Of a stretch of 57,222 bases of DNA, positions 9,272-17,427 are shown one piece after another. The DNA lies in assembly GCA_001775395.1 (NCBI GenBank), contig MEWP01000009.1, forward strand, positions 1,239 to 58,460. The letters are read 5' to 3'. The DNA comes from a candidate division Zixibacteria bacterium RBG_16_53_22 (GTDB lineage Bacteria > Zixibacteria > MSB-5A5 > UBA10806). Position 1 is the stretch's first letter. Each line of letters begins with the position of its first letter. The notes under the pieces were generated by a model. It was not told where the DNA came from. It ran no database searches and saw only the letters and a list, made by a program, of their open reading frames with translations. The position numbers and the translations under genes are program-made.

Positions 9272-11181
9272 AGATAACGACCATGCAAGGCTTGGAAGAC
9301 GCGCGGGCTCAGGGGGAACGTAGTCTTTACCCGGCAAGAACAAAAATCACTGTGGGAATGGCCACCTGTGGAATCGCCTCCGGAGCGGGGGCGGTTTATG
9401 CAGCGCTGATTGAGGAGGTTAAGAACAAGAGGTTGGATGCCACTGTCACGCGGGCAGGCTGCATCGGTTACTGCCAGCAGGAACCGTTGGTGGATGTTCT
9501 GCAGCCGGGTTTGCCAAGGATCACGTTCGGGCAGATGACACCGAAGAAGGCCCGAGAACTGGTCGTCAGACTTTCGGAAAAGAAGGGGCTGCCGTTTGAG
9601 GATGCGATCTATCGTACCGACGAAGACAAGATTCTCATTACCGGGCAAGAAGTTCGCCTGGCTGCGGAACGAGCCGCTAATGGGTACCGGAAGGTGACCT
9701 TAATCCGTGAGCACCCCTACTTCAAGAAGCAAAAGCGGATCATTCTTCGGAATTGCGGCCTCATTGACCCTGAAAGTATCGAGGAGTATATCGCCTGCGG
9801 AGGGTACCGCGCGCTCTGGAAAGCACTCAAGGAGATGACTCCAATTCGAATCAACGAGGAAATCAAGAAGGCAGGCTTGAGGGGTCGGGGCGGCGCGGGC
9901 TTCCTCACGGGGAAGAAATGGGAACTCTGCCGCCTTGAGCCCGGAGAGCCGAAATACGTGATCTGCAACGCCGACGAGGGTGACCCTGGAGCATTCATGG
10001 ATCGGAGTGTTTTGGAAAGCGATCCCTTCAGCGTTCTTGAAGGAATGGTAATCGGAGCCTTCTCAATCGGTTCACACCAAGGATACATATACGTTCGAGC
10101 GGAATACCCCCTGGCGATTGAGAGATTACGAGCTGCTATCGATCAAGCCGAAGAGTACGGCACGTTGGGGAAGAATATCCTTGGCAGCAGCTTCACCTTC
10201 AATGTGCGCGTTGTCGAAGGAGCCGGGGCTTTCGTCTGCGGAGAGGAAACGGGCTTGATCGCCTCCATTGAAGGTAGCCTTGGTGAACCGCGTCAAAGAC
10301 CGCCATATCCCGCCCAAAAGGGACTGTGGGGTTGCCCGACAAACATTAACAATGTCAAAACTTGGGCCTCAGTAGCACCGATAATTTTCCGTGGCGGCTC
10401 CTGGTTCGTAGCGACCGGGACAGAGGGCAACCCGGGCACCACAGTCTTTTCTCTGGTCGGCAAAGTCAGGAACAATGGTCTGGCCGAGGTTCCTCTGGGA
10501 ATAAGACTGCGCGAGATGATCTTTGACATCGGCGGGGGCATTCAAGATGACAGAGCATTCAAAGCGGTCCAGACAGGAGGACCATCTGGTGGCTGTCTAC
10601 CGGCGTCCCTTATTGACCTGCCGGTGGATTATGAGCGGTTGGCGGATGCCGGCTCGATGATGGGGTCGGGGGGCATGATTGTTATGGACGAAGACACCTG
10701 CATGGTGGATATCGCCAGATATTTCCTGGAGTTCACTAGCGATGAATCCTGTGGAAAGTGCACCCCTTGCCGTGAAGGAACCAAACGGATGCTTCAGATT
10801 CTGACCAGAATTACCAGGGGGAAGGGTCGACCTGGGGACGCCGAGTATTTGCAGAATCTGGCGGAAGTAATCAAGGAAACTTCGCTGTGTGGTCTTGGAG
10901 GAACGGCTCCTAATCCGGTGTTGAGCACCTTGCGTTACTTCCACGATGAATACGAAGCTCATATTGTCGATAAGCGATGTCCGGGGCGAGTCTGCAAGGA
11001 ATTAATTAGTTATTCTATAGACCCAGAGAAATGCCCCGGCTGCTTGGCTTGCTTAAAACAGTGTCCGACGGAGGCGATTATTGGCGAGGCCAAAGTCGCT
11101 CATCGCATTATTGGAAACAAATGCATCAAGTGCGGTGCTTGTCTTGATGTTTGCAACTATAACGCCGTCATTGTGGAATGA
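9268..11181 (+). CDS. NuoF/HndC/HydB-like NAD(P)H-FMN diaphorase subunit with C-terminal 2x[4Fe-4S]
   Basis: GLRGRGGAGFLTGKKWELC, CNADEGDPGAFMDRSVLESDP, ESCGKCTPCREGTKRM; C-terminal CPGCLACLKQCP and CIKCGACLDVCN; N-terminal thioredoxin-like [2Fe-2S]-type domain. Confidence 0.92.
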   Translation: MKITTMQGLEDARAQGERSLYPARTKITVGMATCGIASGAGAVYAALIEEVKNKRLDATVTRAGCIGYCQQEPLVDVLQPGLPRITFGQMTPKKARELVVRLSEKKGLPFEDAIYRTDEDKILITGQEVRLAAERAANGYRKVTLIREHPYFKKQKRIILRNCGLIDPESIEEYIACGGYRALWKALKEMTPIRINEEIKKAGLRGRGGAGFLTGKKWELCRLEPGEPKYVICNADEGDPGAFMDRSVLESDPFSVLEGMVIGAFSIGSHQGYIYVRAEYPLAIERLRAAIDQAEEYGTLGKNILGSSFTFNVRVVEGAGAFVCGEETGLIASIEGSLGEPRQRPPYPAQKGLWGCPTNINNVKTWASVAPIIFRGGSWFVATGTEGNPGTTVFSLVGKVRNNGLAEVPLGIRLREMIFDIGGGIQDDRAFKAVQTGGPSGGCLPASLIDLPVDYERLADAGSMMGSGGMIVMDEDTCMVDIARYFLEFTSDESCGKCTPCREGTKRMLQILTRITRGKGRPGDAEYLQNLAEVIKETSLCGLGGTAPNPVLSTLRYFHDEYEAHIVDKRCPGRVCKELISYSIDPEKCPGCLACLKQCPTEAIIGEAKVAHRIIGNKCIKCGACLDVCNYNAVIVE

Positions 11182-11190
11182 GGGAGAACG

Positions 11191-12966
11191 ATGGTTAAGC
11201 TTTTTATTGATGACCAACAAGTGGAGGCTGAAGAAGGGCAAACGATTCTGGAGGTGGCTCGTAAATTCCATATTCACATCCCGACCCTCTGTTTCTATAG
11301 AGCTATATCCCCGTACGGAGGCTGTCGAGTCTGTCTGGTGGAGATCGCTGATGACCGAGGTTCCCGTCTTGTTACTTCCTGTTCCTATCCGGTGGCCGAA
11401 GGAATGTACGTCAGGACGATCTCTGAGCGTGTCCTGAATGCCCGCAAGGTGATCGTTGATCTTCTCCTGGCGCGCTGTCCGGAAGTCAAGAAAATTCAAG
11501 AATTGGCCGCCGAACTCGACCTCGGACCTCCAGACCCTGAATTCAGAGAAGACCACGATTGCATTTTGTGTGGACTGTGCACACGGGTCTGTGTGGAGTT
11601 GATGGGTGTGGGTGCCATTGGGTTTCATGGTCGAGGAGCGAAGCGCAAGGTGACCACCCCATATGAAGAAATATCAGACATCTGCATAAGATGCGGGGCT
11701 TGTGCTTTCGTTTGCCCCACGGGGGCCAGGGTGCTGGAACTCGAACACATCACAGGGAGAAAACCGGTGCCTCTTCTATCAGAGTTCGACGAAGGCTTGA
11801 GATCGCGACCGAGCATCTATATTCCCTTTCCGCAAGCGGTTCCGAACAAACCGGTCATAGACAAAGATAACTGCGTCCGCCTGCAGATGGGAAAATGCGG
11901 AGCCTGCCAATTCTTTTGTGAAGCCGAAGCTATCAATTACGACATGAAGGATGAATTTCGCGACCTCAAAGTTGGGGCGATAATCCTCTCGACCGGATTT
12001 AAGGGTTTCGATGCCAGTCGAATCTTCCGTCTTGGATATAAGCGATATCCCAACGTCTATACGAGCCTTCAAATCGAACGGATGGTCAATTCATCGGGGC
12101 CGACCGGCGGAGAAATCAAGCTGCGCGATGGTCGCCAGCCGAAAAGCGTGGGAATCGTCCATTGCGTGGGCAGCCGCGACGATAAAACTAATGCTTACTG
12201 CTCTCGTGTCTGCTGCATGTATTCACTGAAGCTGGCTCATCTCATAAAGGAACGCACCGGCGCAGAAATCTACAATTTCTACATCGATATGCGAACACCG
12301 GGTAAGGGGTATGAAAAATTCTACGAGAAGCTGATGCGTGAAAATGTGCATTTTATTCGCGGCAATGTCGCCGAGGTCACCGATTGGGCGATGACAGCAG
12401 AGGAGGAGGGCAGGCTGGTCATACGCGCCGAGGATACTCTTCTGGGTGTCGTCAGGCGCATACCGGTCGACATGGTCGTGCTTTCCATCGGCATGGAGCC
12501 CCAGAGCGATTCCGAAGGCGTAAGACGGAAATTCAATGTCAGCTGCAGCGACGAAGGCTGGTTTCTTGAAAGGCATCCCAAACTGGCTCCCGTCTCAACA
12601 TTCACCGACGGAATCTTTATCGCCGGAACGTGCCAGGGGCCAAAGGATATTCCCGATACTGTCGCCCAGGCTGGAGCTGCAGCCGCTGAGGTTATGGCCC
12701 TTATCGATAAGGGTCATGTGGATCTCGAACCCAACAGCGCATATATCACGGATGAGCTCTGTTCGGGATGCAAGACATGCATTCCACTTTGTCCCTTCAA
12801 GGCATTAAGCTTCAATGCCGAGAAGGGCATTTCCGCCATTAACGAGGCTCTTTGCAAGGGATGCGGAACCTGCGTGGCATCTTGTCCGTCGGGGGCATTG
12901 CAGCAGAACCTATTCAACGATGAACAGATTTATGAGGAGATCAAGGGAGTGTTAAGCTATGTCTGA
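11191..12966 (+). CDS. Fusion: NuoG-N/HoxU-like ferredoxin module + C-terminal half of HdrA
   Basis: HoxU-like: IPTLCFYRAISPYGGCRVCLVEI...CILCGLCTRVC...CIRCGACAFVCPTGA. From about 11782 the HdrA sequence resumes: EFDEGLRSRPSIYIPFPQAVPNKPVIDKDNC...AIILSTGFKGFD...HCVGSRD...CCMYSLKLA...CSGCKTCIPLCPF...CKGCGTCVASCPSGA. Confidence 0.88.
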   Translation: MVKLFIDDQQVEAEEGQTILEVARKFHIHIPTLCFYRAISPYGGCRVCLVEIADDRGSRLVTSCSYPVAEGMYVRTISERVLNARKVIVDLLLARCPEVKKIQELAAELDLGPPDPEFREDHDCILCGLCTRVCVELMGVGAIGFHGRGAKRKVTTPYEEISDICIRCGACAFVCPTGARVLELEHITGRKPVPLLSEFDEGLRSRPSIYIPFPQAVPNKPVIDKDNCVRLQMGKCGACQFFCEAEAINYDMKDEFRDLKVGAIILSTGFKGFDASRIFRLGYKRYPNVYTSLQIERMVNSSGPTGGEIKLRDGRQPKSVGIVHCVGSRDDKTNAYCSRVCCMYSLKLAHLIKERTGAEIYNFYIDMRTPGKGYEKFYEKLMRENVHFIRGNVAEVTDWAMTAEEEGRLVIRAEDTLLGVVRRIPVDMVVLSIGMEPQSDSEGVRRKFNVSCSDEGWFLERHPKLAPVSTFTDGIFIAGTCQGPKDIPDTVAQAGAAAAEVMALIDKGHVDLEPNSAYITDELCSGCKTCIPLCPFKALSFNAEKGISAINEALCKGCGTCVASCPSGALQQNLFNDEQIYEEIKGVLSYV

Positions 12967-13468
12967 AAACGTGTTACAAGCCAAGCCCTATGAGCCCCGT
13001 GTGGTCGCCTTCTTCTGTAATTGGTGCACATATACTGCCGCCGACCTCGCAGGCACGTCGAGGATTACATATAGTCCCAATGCCAGAATTGTCAGGCTGA
13101 TGTGCTCCGGCCGCCTGGATCCGCAGTTTGTACTTGCCGCATTTCGCATGGGCGCCGATGGTGTTCTAATTGGGGGATGCCACCCGGGGGATTGTCATTA
13201 CCAGGAGGGTAATCACAAGGCTCTGCGTCGCTTCATATTGCTCCGGCGGCTTCTCGAAGATATGGGGATAGAAAAAGAGCGCATCAGGTTGGAGTGGATA
13301 TCGGCCTCCGAAGGCGAGAAGGTGAAAAAGGTCATGGATGAGATGATCGCCGGCCTGCGCAAGTTAGGGCCCTTGCATCTGAATGACGGCACTGTCCTTG
13401 AACTGGAAGATTCCTCAAAGGATGCGATAGAGGAGCTTCAGGCGGAATTTCAGGGAGGGGTCAGATGA
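12959..13468 (+). CDS. mvhD: MvhD-like hydrogenase delta / iron-sulfur subunit
   Basis: VVAFFCNWCTYTAADLAGTSR...VRLMCSGRLDPQFVLAAFRMGADGVLIGGCHPGDCHYQEGN. Confidence 0.92.
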   Translation: MSENVLQAKPYEPRVVAFFCNWCTYTAADLAGTSRITYSPNARIVRLMCSGRLDPQFVLAAFRMGADGVLIGGCHPGDCHYQEGNHKALRRFILLRRLLEDMGIEKERIRLEWISASEGEKVKKVMDEMIAGLRKLGPLHLNDGTVLELEDSSKDAIEELQAEFQGGVR

Positions 13469-14454
13469 GCAAGCCCAAAGTCGGATTCTATTGGTGTGCA
13501 TCATGCGGGGGGTGCGAGGAAGCGATAGTCGATCTGGCGGAGGAAATCCTGGCGGTCGTGGATGCGGTCGATATTTCATTCTGGCCGGTGGCTCTCGATT
13601 TCAAACGAGAAGACGTGGAGAGAATGAAAGATGGCGAGATGGCGGTGGGTTTTGTCAATGGCGCCATCCGAACCTCGGAGCAGCGCGAAATGGCACAGCT
13701 GATGCGGAAAAAATCGGGAGTGCTGATCGCATTCGGCAGCTGCTCACATTTGGGGGGAATTCCGGGCCTTGCCAATCTTCATGACAGGAAGTCGATATTC
13801 GACAGGGTTTACTTCAACTCGCCAAGCGTGGCCAATGAGGAAAAAACGACGCCGCAGGCGGAGGTGCGCAAGGGCGATCACAATCTGAAGCTTCCCATTT
13901 TCTGGGATACGGTCAAATCGCTGAGCCAGGTGATCGAGGTCGACTATTATCTTCCGGGATGTGCGCCGCCGGTGGGCCTTATCAAGAATGCCCTAAAGGC
14001 CATTCTGGAGGGTAAACTGCCGGAAAAGGGCTCGGTTCTGGCCCCGGATATTGCGCTCTGTAATACATGCCCGCGAAAGGACACAAAGCCGGAGAACCTG
14101 CTCTTGAAGGAATTCAAACGGCCTCATTGGGCCACGATAGACTCTGCAACATGCCTTCTGGCGCAGGGAATTCTCTGTCTGGGGGCCTCGACCCGTTCCG
14201 GATGCGAGGCGGCCTGCATCAGCGCCAACATGCCATGCACCGGCTGCCTGGGCCCGACCGGGAAAATCAGGGATTATGGCGCCAAGGCCCTCTCGGCCAT
14301 AGCCTCGACGGTGGATTCGACGGATGCCGAAGAAATCAGATCGAAGCTGGACCAGATTGCTGATCCGGTTGGAACTTTCTATCGCTATAGCCTGCCGTCG
14401 TCATTTTTGCATCGACGGAAATCCAATCTATCCAGGGGAGGTAAGCCTGAATGA
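13465..14454 (+). CDS. mvhG: [NiFe]-hydrogenase small subunit, MvhG-like
   Basis: GFYWCASCGGCEEAIVDL...GSCSHLGGIPGL...YYLPGCAPP...CNTCPRK...CISANMPCTGCLGP. Confidence 0.88.
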   Translation: MSKPKVGFYWCASCGGCEEAIVDLAEEILAVVDAVDISFWPVALDFKREDVERMKDGEMAVGFVNGAIRTSEQREMAQLMRKKSGVLIAFGSCSHLGGIPGLANLHDRKSIFDRVYFNSPSVANEEKTTPQAEVRKGDHNLKLPIFWDTVKSLSQVIEVDYYLPGCAPPVGLIKNALKAILEGKLPEKGSVLAPDIALCNTCPRKDTKPENLLLKEFKRPHWATIDSATCLLAQGILCLGASTRSGCEAACISANMPCTGCLGPTGKIRDYGAKALSAIASTVDSTDAEEIRSKLDQIADPVGTFYRYSLPSSFLHRRKSNLSRGGKPE

Positions 14455-15914
14455 AACAGAATATTACCATTGATCCGATCACCAGGCTCGAGGGGCATGG
14501 AAAGATAGATATTATCCTGGATGAGCAGGGAAACGTGGAGCACGCCTATTTCCAGGTGCCGGAACTTCGCGGCTTCGAAAAATTCGCCGAAGGCCGACCG
14601 GCCGAGGATATGCCACAAATAACGTCGAGAATATGCGGCGTTTGCCCGACAGCGCATCATATGGCCTCGACAAAAACGCTCGACGATCTATACAAGGTCG
14701 ATCCGCCGGTGGCGGCCAAGAAGATCAGGGAGCTCATATATAGCATTTTCTTTGTCGAGGACCATGCCCTTCATTTCTTCTTCCTCGGTGGGCCAGATTT
14801 TGTGGTCGGCCCTACGGCGCCGAAAGGACAGCGCAATATCCTCGGTGTGCTGGGCAAGGTCGGGTTGGAAATCGGGAAGGAAGTAATCGCGGTTCGTAAG
14901 CAGTTGCGGGAATTGATTTCCCTTGTCGGCGGCAAGGTTATCCATCCGGTGTTCGGCCTGCCAGGTGGAATTTCCAAAGGGATCACCGAAAAGGACCGGG
15001 AGCGGTTCGTCGCGGCCTCGCAAAAGGCGGTGGAATTCGGCACATTCTGCCTGAAGATTTTCAATGACATCGTTCTGAAAAACAAGCAGTATGTCGACTG
15101 GATTTTATCGGATACCTACACGCATAAGACCTATTATATGGGACTTGTAGACCAGAGCAACAAGGTCAATTTCTACGATGGTCATATTCGTATTGTGGGG
15201 CCGGATGGCGATGAATTTGCCAATTTTCCATCGGCCGATTATCTGAAACATGTCGCCGAGCATGTTGAACCGTGGAGCTACATTAAATTTTGTTACCTCA
15301 AGGATATCGGGTGGAAGGGATTTACCGAGGGAGAATCAAGCGGGATTTATGCCGTGGCCCCGCTGGCCAGGCTAAATGCCGCCGATGGCATGGCTACTCC
15401 CCTGGCCCAGGAGGCTTATGAGCGATTTTTCGATACGCTCGGGGGCAAACCAGTTCATCATACATTGGCCAACCACTGGGCACGCTTGATCGAGCTTCTT
15501 TATGCGGCGGAAAGGATGCAGGAGCTCTCAAATGACCCCGACATAATAGATCCTAATATTCGAAAAATCCCCGATAACACGCCCAAGGAAGGCATCGGGG
15601 TCGTTGAAGCCCCTCGCGGGACTTTGATTCACCATTACCAGACAAACGAGCGCGGCCTGATTACAATGGCCAATTTGATAGTGGCAACCCAAAATAATGC
15701 CGCCCGTATCGCCATGTCTGTCGATAAGGCGGCTCGGGGGGTGATTCAGAACGGACGCGTTGATGACGGAATTCTCAATCTGGTCGAAATGGCGTTCCGG
15801 GCGTACGATCCTTGCCACGGGTGCGCCACGCACGCTCTCCCCGGCCAGATGCCATTAATTGTCAGAATTCTCGGGCCGGACGGATCATTAGTTGGCGAAG
15901 TTAAAAGAGGTTGA
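14451..15914 (+). CDS. mvhA: [NiFe]-hydrogenase large subunit, MvhA-like (group 3-like)
   Basis: L1-type RICGVCPTAH and L2-type DPCHGCATH with a C-terminal extension that would be removed during maturation. Confidence 0.92.
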   Translation: MKQNITIDPITRLEGHGKIDIILDEQGNVEHAYFQVPELRGFEKFAEGRPAEDMPQITSRICGVCPTAHHMASTKTLDDLYKVDPPVAAKKIRELIYSIFFVEDHALHFFFLGGPDFVVGPTAPKGQRNILGVLGKVGLEIGKEVIAVRKQLRELISLVGGKVIHPVFGLPGGISKGITEKDRERFVAASQKAVEFGTFCLKIFNDIVLKNKQYVDWILSDTYTHKTYYMGLVDQSNKVNFYDGHIRIVGPDGDEFANFPSADYLKHVAEHVEPWSYIKFCYLKDIGWKGFTEGESSGIYAVAPLARLNAADGMATPLAQEAYERFFDTLGGKPVHHTLANHWARLIELLYAAERMQELSNDPDIIDPNIRKIPDNTPKEGIGVVEAPRGTLIHHYQTNERGLITMANLIVATQNNAARIAMSVDKAARGVIQNGRVDDGILNLVEMAFRAYDPCHGCATHALPGQMPLIVRILGPDGSLVGEVKRG

Positions 15915-15917
15915 ACG

Positions 15918-16403
15918 TTGCGAACGATTGTCCTGGGTTTGGGGAATGAGCTTCTATCGGATGATGCGATAGGCATCCTGATTGCCCGGCGCATTCGGCC
16001 TGAATTGAACGGGTCAGCCGACGTTATCGAAAGCGACCAATCCGGTCTTAGCTTGCTGGAATTGCTCGTGGGATACGATCATGCCATTATTATCGATTCG
16101 ATCTCGGCCGGCCAGGATCCACCCGGAACAATAATCGAAATGGAGCCTGCTGATCTGGGGCATGTAATGGCGCCATCACCGCACTATACCGGCCTGCCTG
16201 AAATGATAAGTATCGCAAGAGAGCTGAAGCTTGAATTCCCCGATCGGGTGAGGATTTTCGCGATAAAGGCTTCCGATCTCGAGACGATTGGCGGGGAAGT
16301 AAGCGACCAGGTTTTTTCAAGCATCGAGGAAGTTGTCAGGCGGATTAAGGAGCTTATCCAGACATGGAATCTGGAAAACTTAACAGTATATCATAATCTT
16401 TGA
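15918..16403 (+). CDS. Hydrogenase maturation protease (HycI/HyaD family), TTG start
   Basis: IVLGLGNELLSDDAIGILIARRI...HAIIIDSISAGQDPPGTI; directly follows the large subunit. Confidence 0.88.
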   Translation: MRTIVLGLGNELLSDDAIGILIARRIRPELNGSADVIESDQSGLSLLELLVGYDHAIIIDSISAGQDPPGTIIEMEPADLGHVMAPSPHYTGLPEMISIARELKLEFPDRVRIFAIKASDLETIGGEVSDQVFSSIEEVVRRIKELIQTWNLENLTVYHNL

Positions 16404-16413
16404 GGAGCTGCAG

Positions 16414-16734
16414 ATGACGACCGAAAGGAAATCAATACCTCCTTTGGACAGCGAACCCAAAACGTGCCCGGAATGCCAGGGGCGTGGATGGGTCGATAAC
16501 AGGTGTCTTACTCCCAATCATGAGCATCGCTGCATGCATTGCGATGGCCGGGGATTTGACGCGCTCGAGAAGCCTTGCTATGCCTGCCACGGCACCGGAT
16601 TGATCGAGGTCAGGCAGGTGGATGTGAATCCCTGCCCATTGTGCGCCGGAGCTGGTGTCTATCCAGCCCCCGAATCGATGACAGTCTCTGAATTCGCATA
16701 CCGGCCCGGAATGGGACGTCCCGCGAGAAAATGA
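16414..16734 (+). CDS. Stand-alone DnaJ-type zinc-finger protein
   Basis: Four CXXCXGXG-type motifs: CPECQGRG, CMHCDGRG, CYACHGTG, CPLCAGAG. Ten bp downstream of the protease gene. Confidence 0.75.
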   Translation: MTTERKSIPPLDSEPKTCPECQGRGWVDNRCLTPNHEHRCMHCDGRGFDALEKPCYACHGTGLIEVRQVDVNPCPLCAGAGVYPAPESMTVSEFAYRPGMGRPARK

Positions 16735-17427
16735 TTGGGTTGCGATCAGCCTTGCAGCCATATACCATCCGACAGCGAATTAGCGGCGATTTCCCGTAAT
16801 TTCAAAAGGCCGCGCAGAAACGTGCAAGCAGGATTCTGACTGTTGCCTGTAACGGGGCAGAAATCCAGAACTCTTGCCAGGAAAGTGAATATCGGGGCCT
16901 TCGGATCATGAAAATGAGAGCTGCTTCCGGTTAGGAATTCGCAGCAATCGATTGATCTCATCTTCAACAAGTTTACTTTGGGATTATCACAAATTAAGTT
17001 CTTGAAAAATCTATGTTGCGATTTGGAAGAATAATAACGGCTCTGATAAACTGCCCCTCACTCTGAAAATTACATATCAAGAAATAATAATCTCCGATTC
17101 ATCGTGATTCAGGGGTTTGCCTTGTCGCGAGAGCTGGAATGGAATCGAGTTCGAGTCTCCTCAGCCCCATTGGGTCAATCCATTGTAAATCAATATATTA
17201 CGGCGAACTCAAGAGGCTTGAGTCTGGCTTTCATCTTGGGCTTTAGTCGTCATCGGGACTTTAGAATTAACATGCTCCTCAAGTAAAATCCGTTGACAAC
17301 ACGGTTATATCTTGCATAATAGAGTCGCATCTTCGATTCCGCATCTTGATTCAAATGCCAGCATCACTTGGCATAATAGTCCGGCCCGGCCGGATTGGCG
17401 ATAAATCATTTGGCTCGGGAGGAGTAC

